From Cryptomeria japonica (taxonomy: Eukaryota; Streptophyta; Pinopsida; Cupressales; Cupressaceae): DNA of 64,000 nt. The stretch spans positions 19,778,260 through 19,842,259 of the forward strand of contig NC_081409.1 in assembly GCF_030272615.1 (NCBI RefSeq), in the 5' to 3' direction. Under the pieces are notes generated by a model, which ran no database searches, was not told the DNA's origin, and was given only the letters and a program-made list of their open reading frames with translations. The translations under genes were made by a program, and so were the position numbers. Of this stretch, positions 32,112-43,580 are shown piece after piece; the first letter of the stretch is position 1; each line of letters begins with the position of its first letter.

Positions 32112-33345
32112 TGTGGTAGGTGAAAATGGAATCGAGTAAGCTAAGACCTAATCCCACTCTCATTCACACATTGGAATACGAAAGATCCTAAGGAGATGAT
32201 TCACTTTGACTTCCTCTTGTGAAAGAGAGTCAAGGAATATATTTAGGGTTTCTATTCCTTTGTTGCTATGAAGAGGAGATGAGCTAAATCTAAACAAATG
32301 ATAAACTAAGCTAGGGATATGAACAAAAGTGATGATATGAACTGAAATAAAATAGAAATGCAAAACTGAAGTTGAGATATAAACTTCTGAATAGGAAATG
32401 AAATTCATATGTGCACCTATCACCAATAATTGACCTAGATTGAGCTGGACCAAGGTGTTGGATGCTCTGGTCCTTTTTAATGTACTTGCCCGAATCTCTG
32501 AAATTTACAAACTGAAGCCCTGAGATGTAGAACTACCAAAAGATGCCAAAAAACATAGAGGACCAAGGCGTTGGGTGCCTCGATCCTAGAAGACTAAGTC
32601 CTTATTCTAGATCTAGATATGTCCCTACAAATTATGGCTTTCCCAAAGTTTGCTGCTTCGTCAGATTTTTGTACCTGCACTTGCAACTTGGAAAATGGAG
32701 TTTGGGTGGCTATATAGGGTTTTGCCTTAGTCAAACCCCTTGTTTTGGTGATTTCCACCTCCACAAATAGCCAATGCAATATTGAAAAGTGTGTGTGCCC
32801 TAGAATCTTATGTGTTTGTAAGATCCTAATGAGCTAGAATGCAAAAACTAGGATTATATCCTACACTTGGAATAAAACCCTAAATGAACATAATGTAAAT
32901 GAGAATGCTTCAAATCACAAATGCAACAATGGATATAAATCAGTAAAGTAAAACAAGTGTTGTGAAACTCACATAGAGATATGAAAATAACATGAAACCA
33001 TACCAAACCCTAAAGGAGAGGTACAAGACAATCAACAGTCGGTGATATCCTATTACTCTTCAATATCTCCGAAGCTTCAATTGATGATAAAAATGGTTAA
33101 TGAATACTTGATGAATTCTTGATTTTCTAATTAAAGAATTCACATAAACTTGCACTTTCACTTCACAAGAGGCTCCTTCGATTTCTATAGTTGTTGGATC
33201 TTTCAAATGAGGAAAGGAAAGGCTATATGTATGAAACTCTAACTTTGTTTTTGATCATAACCCGACCTAGAATTGGTATAATTTTTCACAAAGTCATATT
33301 TAAATATTATTATACTACCAAAACATGATCCTGAAATTTGGGGAG
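32112..33345 (-). repeat. 5' LTR of the minus-strand gag-protease element
   Basis: It begins TGTGGTAGGTGAAAATGG next to the primer binding site. The outer edge is not fixed; a change in character near 33345 (before GTCAGGACCATGG) is my estimate. I could not find the matching 3' LTR to the left of 29339. A GGACCAAGG(T/C)GTTGG(A/G)TGC unit occurs twice, near 32448 and 32562. Confidence 0.5.
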
Positions 33346-34880
33346 AAAATGTCAGGACCATGGTGAATCGCCATGGTCTGATTGGCTTTTTTTCAAAATT
33401 TTAAGGATACAAGGTATCGTGATTACAAAGTGTTATGCCCTGCATATCTACCCCATCATTTACTTTGGATTGAAAATGTCAGTTCCCTTTTTTGGTCTCT
33501 TGTTCTTTCTTTCTTTTTTCTTTGCCTTTGTGCTTTTGTTCAACACCTCGAAATCCCGGAGTCCTGGGATGCTCTTTTGATTTGTTTTGGCCTATTTTTG
33601 GAACCCCGGAACCCCAGAACCCCGGAGTTCCAAAATGGTTTCCTTTTTCCTTTTCTCTTTTGTTCTTTCTATCAAGACCCCAGAACTTCGGAACCCCGAA
33701 GTACCAAGGTCTTCTTTTGTCGTTGGTTCGAGATGCTGAAACCTCAGAACCTTGGAGTTCCGAAGTCTTGTTGAAGCCTTGGGACCCTGAAACCCCAGAA
33801 TCCCAAGTTCTTTCTTCGTGTTTCATTGTGTTTAGTTTCAGAATTTTAGAATCCCAAGCTTGTTTGGTGTTCCACCTCGAAAATCTAGAGCTCCGAAGTC
33901 CCGAGGTGTGTTTTCATGTTTTGGTTGAGGGCCTCGGAACCCTAGAACCCTAGGCTTCTCTTTGTTTTGTCTTGAGATCCCGGAACCTCGAAATCTCGAG
34001 GTCGTGTTTAGTGAGGTCGTACGGTCGCAGGGGGGGTATAAATAGGAAAAAATGAATGATTTTGATTCATTTGTGTACTCTACTTCTACGAGATTCAAGC
34101 TCTCCCCTTGCACATTTCTCCCCCTCGCTCGTCCATGTTTTCCGCCTCGCCGCTTTTCCAGGCTGGTTTCCTTTATTTTGTTTCTTGCTTCTTTCTCCCT
34201 TTTCGTGCCTTTTTATAGCTAGGGTTAGATTAGATTTACATCCTTTCAATAAATTTTGGCCTCTTTCATTTTTTCGCCTCACGGAACCCTAGTTTCTGCA
34301 CTTTGGGATCTTGGAACCCCGAAATCCCAAGGAACCCCAATCTTGCCTATCTTACCTACCCCAGAACTTTGGGACTCTGAAGTTCCGAATTGACCATCTA
34401 AGAAGTTTTACCCATCCAAGGAGTCTGGAACTCTAGAATCTTGAACCCTTGAGCTTAATTAGAAGTTCGGTCTTACCCACCTCGGAACCCCAAAATTCTG
34501 GAGTTCTAAAGATTCCAGGACCCCGAAATCCTAGAGTTTGTGCTTTGAGCAGTCTTACCAGCCCAGAAACTTGGAACCTCAGAGTTCCAAGGTTGATCCT
34601 TATAATATTTTTATGCACCTCGGAACTCCGAAGTTCTGAAATCAGCCTTTTGAGGTCTATTGACAAGCTCGGAATCTCGGAACCCCAAAGTTCCAGAGTT
34701 AGTTGTTTTCTGAATTTTGTTAACTCGGGATCCCAAGATCCTAGAATCCCAGAATCTCAAAATTAGCTGCTTTGAAGAGTTTTAATGCCCCAGAACCTCG
34801 AAGTTCTGGAGTATGTGATGATTTTATAATATGATATAATAGCTAATTATGGATCTCTTATTGCAGGATAAAGGAGATTG
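33346..34880 (+). promoter_or_regulatory. Promoter and leader region with GGAAC/GTTCC dyad array
   Basis: A TATAAATA box at 34037-34044 is followed by a CT-rich leader with scattered C runs (34080-34210) and, just before the ORF start at 34881, a TTATTGCAG that looks like a 3' splice site. On both sides of the TATA box (33540-33990 and 34285-34815) runs an array of short elements such as GGAACCCCGGAGTTCC. A GACCATGG...CCATGGTC hairpin lies at 33356-33378. Several open frames here are products of the repeat. Confidence 0.6.
33540..34815. repeat. Array of about 17 GGAAC...GTTCC-type dyads
   Basis: Short, partly self-complementary words recur every 40-90 bp: GGAACCCCGGAACCCC (33600), CTTCGGAACCCCGAAG (33686), GGAACCTCGAAATCTCGAGG (33978), GGAACCCCGAAATCCC (34314), CGGAACTCCGAAGTTC (34621), GAACCTCGAAGTTC (34795), with CCTCG or CTCGG in front of many. 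The array is broken at 33995-34285 by the TATA box and leader. Units vary mainly at CG steps. Confidence 0.75.
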
Positions 34881-37778
34881 ATGGACCCATCCCCAAGCAA
34901 GAAGAAGACTAAAGAGGAAGTGAAGTTAGACAAGAAGCTGATAACGATGAAATACCAATATCAAGGGTAGATTCTGGCTTCCAAGCTAGAAGACGAAGTG
35001 TAGTGGGTGACCGATATGGAGATTGGCCACATAGAGCTAGAAGATATTAAGACTCAGTTGCAAGATAAAACATTAGAATCCCCATACAGGAGGATCAAAA
35101 GATTGGGCTTAGTAGAAGCAACTATTTTCCCTCAAGCAATGCAATCACCCAAGCTTATCCTAACTATTGTAAAATATTATCAACAAGAAACAAGACAATG
35201 TGTAGATGGCGATGAAAATGATATTGTGGATCTTTCCCTGGATATGATTGCATTGACTTTTGGAATACCAGTAAGGGAAAAGGTATTGTTAACAATAGAA
35301 GAACATACTATTTCTTTGTTTATAGAGAACACTTCTAATTACAAAAGGCACATTAATGAGGCATGACTATCAAAGACAAGGAAAACAGGTCTTAAAGCAA
35401 CAGATATTTTGAGGCCAGATTTTCAAGAACCCCAAAGAGACCTTATTATTATGCTGAGTAGAGCCTTTGGGAAGGCAGATTGTAGGCATTTTCACACATG
35501 GATATTTTACTATATGACCACAATTTTGATTGGAAAAGATTATTTTGACTGGCCACAAATCATTTCTGATAATATTCATAATCAGATGATTACAGTCCAG
35601 CAAACAAAGAAGTTCTTCATGACTTCTTATGTAGTATGGGTGGTCGCTTGAGCTGGTAAATTCCCAGGGTTAAAGACTAAGGGAAGGTTAGGAGAAGAAC
35701 TGGGATAGAAAAGGTTATGGGAGTATTACACTCAGCTACCTATCTCTCAAGCTAAACTACATTTCAAGAGAATAAATGATGCATTTATTCATACTGTAAT
35801 TTTAAAATTGACAGGAGATGTAGGATATAGGCTAACCATTGAAGCTATGCAAATGATTAAAATGTGGGGATGTTGGTTCTTGTAAAACCAATGATCTACT
35901 TACCTTTGAGTTAGTGGGTTCATAGGTAACTCATTCCTCCTACCCAGATATTGTAGTAACAAATAATTATTTTGGAGTATGCTAGGTAGTTGGCAGGTCT
36001 ACAAGCATTGTTAACACTCAAGCATAAAACTGGAATCACCTTTCCGGTTTCTCTTGAACATTATACATGTCCAAACATTCATCCATAGTATTGAAATAGA
36101 TGAAGATGATGAGCCTATTTTAGTTGTAGAAAAGAAGAGGAAAGTGGTGAAGAGACGAAAAGAACCACATGAGGAACTTGTTATAGTCCAGTCAGAGAAA
36201 CAATCAGAGGTTACAAAATAGCCAACCATACAAGTACAACCAATGGAGATTCATGTACAAGTTATGAGAGAGGAGGCACATGATGATGAAGATGATTAAT
36301 AGGATGGTCCTCACTCCTCAAGATCAAAAGATTTTGCTTCAATAGTTGGGAGGATATGAGCAAGGGTATAAAGAGGAAACACAAAGGCCATTTGAAGAAG
36401 AGGTTTATGAAAAGTTAGAAGAAATACAACAACTTGATCAATCTCTTCAAACTAGTCTCACCTAACAAGTTTCTCAATTTCAGCAAAGACCACCAACCCC
36501 TCAAGATCAACAGGATCAAAAAGAGCATCAACAATAGGAACAACGAGGTGAAGATCAATAGCACGAAGAGAAAGAACAAAATTTAGAGGCTCATAAGGTC
36601 ACTATAGAAGTAGCAGTGCAGGGAGAGGAGCATGATGACATTGTCCCACAATGGTTAAGTTTTACTTTTAAAGGGAAAGAGAAGGTCCTCCTCCCTAGTA
36701 TAACATTACAAGATGTGATTATAGAGTCTCCAAGGAGAACAAAGAAAATATAAATTATTCATCATCTTTCAAGAACAGACTCTGGAGAGGTAATCGCTGA
36801 TATAGCAGCACTAGTGCAGAATGCTGAAAGATCCTCTCAAGCTACCCCCAGATATCAAGTGTCTATTGTGAATTTGGGTAAACATAACAAGTGGGGAGAG
36901 ATGGCTACCTTGGTTGCTGCAACATCTACTGTCCAATCAAGGATGGAGAAGGAGCACAAGACTAAGGCAGAGGTTAAGGCATAATTGAGGTAGTACAAAT
37001 AGTTGATTATGAAAATAGCCAAGCCTCTTGACTCTAGGACTGATGATGCTTTACCATGCACTTCATCACTCCTCATGATATTAAAGCTATATATGAAATG
37101 AAAAAGGTGGCTACATCAATTAAAGCTTGGATGAAGGACTAGCTAGGCAAAGTAAGAACATTCTTGCAAAACATAATGAAAATAGTATAAGAAGCCCATT
37201 TTAATGAAAATGCTCTTATATATTGTGTTACACAGTGGGAGCAACAACTGCATCAACTTTCTAAAAGGTATAAGATTTTGAAGAAGATCAAAGAGTTGGA
37301 AGAGGATGTGATTGCTAGGGAAGATCTAATGGGAGGTGAGACGGTTGCCAATTTGCAGTCATACATTGATATTTTAGATTTGAAAATGGAAATAATGGAG
37401 CAAGGTCGCATCAAAGTAATCAAGAAACATCCTTTGCTTCTGGATACACTTGATAAGTATGAACAATTTTTGACTAAAATGCTTGGAGGGCATGGTCATA
37501 GCCTCAGAAAAGATGGAGTCTTACACCAAGAGAGTGTACTCAGCCAGTGGAATTCTTATGTTGTTGCTAATTTTTTAGAGACTGTTGAGGTCACTTCGTA
37601 TACAACGAATAGGTACATGTATGCAATATTCCAGTGCTAGGACGCCGAGACCTTACTGGATGAGATGGTTGGAAAGGTGGAAAGCATAAAGGACATACTT
37701 AGAGTATCCAAGTTTCAGATAGGTTATATCATTGATCCACTTACTGCTTCTTTGGATTGCTTTATCAACAACTACTGA
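34881..37778 (+). pseudogene. Long element-associated ORF: helical domain, Q-rich linker, coiled coil
   Basis: From ATG 34881 one frame runs with stops to about 35870, shifts twice (near 35875 and 36070), and returns to the first frame by 37278-37778. The N-terminal part is Lys-rich (PSKKKTKEEVKLDKK), then a globular part with DIVDLSLDMIALTFGIP and FHTWIFYYMTTILIGKDYF. A basic/acidic stretch (EKKRKVVKRRKEP) leads to a Gln-rich linker at 36450-36600, and the C-terminus (IKELEEDVIAREDL onward) is probably a coiled coil. Many stops are TAG at Gln positions. It is neither Gag nor Pol and I do not know its function. The pattern resembles the ORF at 56339-59251. Host gene origin cannot be excluded, but the setting among elements and the decay favour a transposon passenger. 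Confidence 0.55.
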
Positions 37779-39050
37779 AACTACAAGAAGAGGTGAACGA
37801 TGAACAAGTAGTTGTAAAAGATGAATGCATGATAGGTCACCGCCACCACCATCTCAATGGAGTTGTCAACTAGAGTTGTATCTCGTACTTGATTTTTGAG
37901 GCACTATTTTGGTATGGTTCAAAATACCTGCTATTGGAGCACTGTTTTGAAAGTGGACATGGAGTGTTAGTTTAGTAGCACTTAGCTAGAGTTCACTAGT
38001 AGCGACTTGCATGTTGACTGTGACTCCTTTTTTGTAACCCTAGTCTGTAGGCATGATTATTTCCTAGGATGTAAGGCAAAACTCTATAAATTGTAGTATT
38101 TGGGCCATTTTGAGGGTCCACGAATTGATGATTTTAGGTCCATTTTAGAGATTCCATTAGAGATTTTATGCATATTTTTATAAGTTTAGAAGATTTTGTC
38201 ATACTCTTTGAAGTTTAATACAAAAAGAAGCTTATGGATTGCCTGATCTACTTGTATATTCTATATGGTTGTTTTTTTCACGGTCTGGTAACTTCTATCG
38301 TTTGAATAAACAACTAGTTCTTTTGGATGCTTTATTATTTTATGAATCATATTTCTCATGCAAATGGTATATGATGATTAAATTGTGAGGGCGATTATTG
38401 GTTTGGTGATATTCATTTATGTTGGTGTGTAAAGTTGTCTAACTTTATATGTTTTCTAAAGTTCATCATTTGAATGCTAATTTAGTGATATTGATAATAT
38501 TTGGATTATGAAATACCAACCATGTGGATCATTCAGTTTTTATTGTATCAATTTCATTGTTATTTCCTTGTTTCCCTGATCTATCTTTTGTTGTTTATTT
38601 TTTAGAGTGTAAATCAAAAAATACAAAAAAGAGATTTTATTTATTTTGTTTCAACCAGTAGGCCCCTTGATAGGTACAATTGCATTAGCTACTGAGTGAC
38701 CCAACACTGTCGTAACTAGACTATATAGACCTTGGAGTAATTGGTCTTTTGAGATCGATTGCTTTTCAGGAGAGGTAGTGAGTGTTCACATTAACTACTT
38801 GATTGTTGGTGAGTGAGTCAAAACACCCATCAACACAAAGTAAATCCCAACTTGGTGCGACAATTCAAGGTGTTTAGATATGTGAAATCAATCCTTGAAG
38901 GTTGAACTAGGACCTAATTAGGGCTTTAGTAAATTAATTGATTGAAATAAAAAATAAAAAGGGGCACACTTAGGGTTAAGGGCCCAATTTTATAATGTGT
39001 GGAGTGATAAAAGAGGACTTTAGATTTAATTAAAATAATTAATTAAATTC
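37779..39050. other. No gene; possible 3' end of the preceding unit
   Basis: Non-coding. TATAAAT near 38095 and AATAAA near 38304 could belong to an LTR or the 3' end of the ORF at 34881-37778. The stretch 38930-39080 is very AT-rich. Confidence 0.4.
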
Positions 39051-39395
39051 TTAAAGAGAATTTTTAAAATTTAAAATGCAACACACTAAGGTGTGTGCTA
39101 ACCTAAGCATGGAATTGTACCACCCAATTAAGGGTGTATAATTTACGATGCTACATATGGTATAGTCATAGGCCACATTAGTGTAATTTGCATTGTTATC
39201 TATTTTAGGGGCCTTTCCCTTATCATGTTTTAGAAATGGATCCTTAAACATCGCTTGTTCTTTATTGTAAGAGTGACCCTCAACTTCAATTGCACCATTA
39301 TCAATAAGGTCTTGAATGAGATGCTTCAACTTATGGCAATTGCTAGTCTTATAACCCTTGCTCTTGTGATATTCACAAAATTCATTGCAACTTCA
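39051..39395 (-). pseudogene. Gag fragment with zinc-knuckle-like motif
   Basis: Reading on the minus strand from about 39395: a FCEYHKSKGYKTSNCHKLKH motif (C-x2-H...C, the same type as at 12195-12770), then LIQDLIDNGAIEV and a FKDPFLKHDKGKAP segment that also follows the zinc knuckle in the Tat Gag (FKDPLPTYEQGD there). The upstream capsid and everything downstream are missing. An isolated fragment of a Tat-type gag. Confidence 0.8.
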
Positions 39396-42147
39396 TGGGG
39401 TGTTAAAAACATAAAACAAACAAAATAAAATGTGTGTTTTTGCCAATAGAACTAAAACATGAAAAATTAAAAATGCAGACCAAAGTTGTTAAAACAAATT
39501 TTTATATGCTAGAGTTAATATGTGGTCAGGTTTGAAGTGGGTTGACCCATATTATTTATTTTTATTAAAAATAAAAAATGGAGGAAAATTCTTTTTTGGG
39601 GTCCATATTATTTGCAAATATAGCCTAATTGGTTGTTTTCATTCAACTAAGCATAACTTGGACACATGGTGTCAAATTTTTTACTTCTTATAGTCGTTGA
39701 AAAGGTGATTCAACACTACATAATGGCATAATCAATTTTTCCATATTTTACTATTTGGGTAGTGAAATATTAGCTAGAAGTGGCAGGTACCTATATGACT
39801 TTGAGAGGTCAAAACGTGAGCATACAAAGTCATATTTTGGACTTCAAATAGTTGACATATAGATCATGGAGAGTACTACACAATGGATTAGGTTTGGAGC
39901 AGGTTTGACATGATTTTTTTTGTTGATACATTGATCCAAGTTGTTTATAGGTTCTTTTGACTATGGTGACATTACAAGTTTATGACATGTTACATATTAG
40001 AGATTTGGAGTTTATGTCATTGTACACTCAATATTGTATGTTTGATTTCTCTCATATTAACACCATTATCAATTTTGGTTTGGTTGTGTATGTTGCATTG
40101 TTGGGTCTACAAGTTATGAAGTGTTGTAAATAGTCTATAATTATAGAGTTGCATATATGGCTCAGATGTGGGTTATCTATGCCCATAGACCTTTCATTAT
40201 TGATGCATATTCAGATTGGTGCCTTGGTTTAGTCACTTGGTTTGCTAAATTTGCTGTCATGTTGAGTAGGAGAATTGTTATTACTAGGTACAATGATGGT
40301 GGAGGACCTATAGCCTTGACTATGTTATGATTATAGGTTGGACACATTGGTAGTTATATACTTGTTTTGTGGAGGTGATCATGGTGTCATAAATGCTCCT
40401 TGTTTTTAGAGAATTTGACATGAAATTATTGGATTTGCAGGTGTTTTGATTGGCAATGATTTCATTGGATTCCTAATTTGCTTACAACAATGTATCTTCT
40501 TGTTTCAAGATCATGGTTACTTTGTCTTTTGGGAGCCCATGATGTCGAATTTGAGTTCTTTGATTGTTAGATATCTTTGATTGATTCTCATGTTAGAGGA
40601 TGGTTTATCATGATGTCATGGATAACTTTCTTATACACTTTCAGTGAGAGATTTTGATAGTTATGATGTTGTAGTAAAGGATTGGATCCTAAATATTTGT
40701 TTGGCGGTTTTGTATCTTTTTTTCTTGCAGATCTTGGTTTACTTAATGTTATTGAAACTTTCTGTTTAATGTGTGTAGATCTATATAATATTCATTTAGG
40801 TTATGGTTATCATGATGCTATGGATAGTTTGGTATCACAATTTGGTGGGAGCTTGTGGCAGTGATTTGTATCCACCATTGGATGGTGGATGATCTTCTTA
40901 GTGTGCATATGTTAGAAGAGTCCTTAGATCATGTTGTTGCAGAAGGTTCTCTTACATTTGTAGGTACACACATAGGAGATGGTGATCTTCATGATAATTG
41001 AGGATGTGGACATCTTGGATGACTCATGAAGTTCTTTGGTTGAGGTGCGGTTTATGCTTTCACTTGACATGTTATCCTTGTTTTGTTGGATGATTAATAT
41101 TATGTCATGGTATACTTTTGATTGCATGCTTAGAGTTTTGGCATGATATGGCTATTTGATATGTTCAAATGTAGTATTTTATCTCCTAAGAGTAGATGGT
41201 TAGATCATGTTGTCATGTTTATGTTCTTCATTTTGCAGTTTGAGCTTTGACATTGATCTTGGTGGTTCTCTGTGTATTGGGTACATGATCAATTGCTGGA
41301 TTACTTCATGGTGGTGCTATGTTTCATTTGGAGTTTGACATGGATTGATTGGTTGCAGGTACTCATGGATACTTGGAGACATAGGTGATGGTAATATTCT
41401 CTTGTGATTAGAGACATGTGTTGAGACAATTGATGGTTTCATTAGGAAGACCGAGGAGCATTCTTTTGGTATGGACTTGAGAGGAGATCTTTCTTAGTGT
41501 GAATCATGATGACTTGGATAGCTTGATGAGTATTCTCATTCCCCACTCTTGGTCTACTCGACAATTTACTACTTGATGGGTATTGCCCATTGTTCCTTTT
41601 AGGTGCATTATGTTTATGCTCATCTTTCACAGATATGGAGATTGAGCTATGAATAGATCGTTAGGTCTGGAGGATTTAGTTTGAGAGATGTTTGGAATTG
41701 GTTATCTCCTTGCGTATTTAAGTTTTTATTATGATGACATTCATTTATGATTTAGATTTGGAGATGTTTTATTGGGCTTATTCCATTGGATTGGGAATGG
41801 TATTGGTTTGATCTTCTTGGTTATGAGAGGATTAAATCCATGTTGATTACATGATATATATGTTTGTCTCATCCACGGGATTGAAGGGTTTGGGTGTTGT
41901 TATGCTCTCCTCTTTGGGGTTTTTTGAAGAAGATCATACTTGACACTGTTGGCATTTATAGGTGTATATAGAAAGACACGCTACATGTTTTTGATTTGTA
42001 CTTTCTCTCTTTTGTCTTGTTATCTTCCTAGATGTTTGGTTTCACATTACATTAAATTTGAGGCTATTTGGAGCTATGTGATTTCTAGTTTGTGTTCATG
42101 TGTTGTCATGCAAGAGATGGCATGAAGGTTCCTTTATCTATTTCTTT
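39396..42147. other. About 2.75 kb with no recognised gene
   Basis: TG- and AT-rich sequence with many ATGATG and TTGGAT words. The open frames (longest 67 codons) match no family. It is probably old retrotransposon sequence, but I cannot support a specific assignment. Confidence 0.4.
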
Positions 42148-43439
42148 TGTTGGTTATGGAATAACTTGGGAGAGTATTGGAGACTATTGGAATCAAGGAA
42201 CACTGAGAGGGGGGTTGAATAAGTGTTATGCAATTTTTAACTTTATTTAATTGCTCATTCAACCACTTAATGCATATGAACAAAAGAAAGATGCAGGACC
42301 AAAAAGAAAATAACCACAACACCATAACACCAATATTTTTGTACGTGGAAACCTAGTTAAGGGAAAAACCATGGTGGGGATGAACCCATAATATAAATAT
42401 ACTCTGAAGTAGTATAGAAATATTACATAGGGGAATGTACATGCATTCAGGCACACTCCCTAGAGCTCACTGGTCAAATAAAGAAGGATCACTGCCTATA
42501 AATCTATTACAATAGATTAGTGAAGTATATGAACTAAAAAGTAGCATCTACAAATGCCTGATGATAGTCCTGATTAATCTCAATAATCACACTTTTCATG
42601 CTTATCTCAATTTGCTCTATATCACTATTTTGTCATGAATCTAGAGCATAGATGTCTACCCTGCACATGTGAAACTGTACACAATTGATCACCAACACCT
42701 TTTGCATACTCAAAATGATCAATTAAATCAACCTTATATATAGGCAACATGAAGTTATATCGGCTACATGACGGCTCAACAACATTTATCATATTCACCA
42801 AACGTGTATGAACTGTTGGCTAAATCAAATCTCAAAAAATAATGCGGACCAAAAATAATATTCCACATGCTTCCAAAATGTTGGCTAAACATCCTCAATC
42901 AAAAAAACAATCATCAAACCTGCGCCATCAAATCTGCATAGCGATCAACTACACATGTTGGTCACACTACACTATTCAACTCAAAAACCGATATATCGGA
43001 TCTTCTAACTTGCACAACAATTATCCTTGGAGGCTAAAATCATGGAATAAGGTACTCGAGAGATCTATCAATCTTCCCTTAGATTTTTAACACAAATTAT
43101 TCAAATGAAATGAAATACCAATCAAGATACCGTATTCTGTCAGATGCTCTATTACAACTTACTGGACTTAACCAAATCTTCACTCTGACTTCCGGTATAA
43201 GAAAATCATGCATTGCAGATGGGATCACAGACTTGAGTTGCCATCAATGATAATACATGGCTAAATTTGCAATGTCTCTTTCCAAAAATATCCCCTTTGG
43301 AATTGATGGCAACACTTAGTGAAAAAAAACTACGTGTCAGAATCAGTACCAACATATGAACATACTGCAAAACTTAGCATCGAAACTCCAAAACTCAAAA
43401 TTTCAAAATTTTGGAACTTTGTCTGAGATGAATACAACA
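42148..43439 (-). repeat. 3' LTR (1,292 bp) of a minus-strand element
   Basis: It begins TGTTGG and ends CAACA, so termini are TGTTG/CAACA. To its right lies a pyrimidine tract (43440-43467), the complement of a polypurine tract, which makes this the 3' LTR of a minus-strand element. It contains the CACTGAGAGGGGGGTTGAA module (42201) and GTGGAAACC with GGGAAAAACCATGGTGGG (42344-42375). The internal region continues at 56339 after the element inserted at 43581. Confidence 0.72.
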
Positions 43440-43467
43440 TTTTTCGCTTCCCTATAGTCTCCCTTTG
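43440..43467 (-). promoter_or_regulatory. Polypurine tract of the minus-strand element
   Basis: On the plus strand a nearly pure pyrimidine run ending CTCCCTTT follows the LTR end CA. On the minus strand it reads AAAGGGAGACTATAGGGAAG, suitable for priming plus-strand cDNA synthesis. Confidence 0.65.
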
Positions 43468-43580
43468 AAATCAATGGAAAAGGTAGGGATCCGCATGACA
43501 AAAATTCACACAAAAAGTCTATATACATTAGCATATGTACACACAAACCTTACTAACTTACATAAACTTAAAGATATCTG
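43468..43580 (-). other. 3' internal sequence of the interrupted element
   Basis: A short remnant between the polypurine tract and the insertion. The last five bases ATCTG (43576-43580) pair with ATCTA at 56334-56338 as the target duplication of the 12.75-kb element, one mismatch. Confidence 0.6.

Noticed and set aside
33382-33953. Long overlapping open frames rich in Pro, Glu and Arg
   Set aside because: Composition follows from the GGAACCCC-type array in all frames and on both strands.
35007-35651. PMD domain in the ORF at 34881-37778
   Set aside because: The DIVDLSLDMIALTFGIP segment has a loose resemblance to the PMD 'GEMTxTxxDVxxLLGLP' block, but the GEMT part is absent, so I keep it as an unknown family.
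40682-40864. 60-codon hydrophobic open frame
   Set aside because: Too short, no membrane-protein family match, surrounded by featureless sequence.
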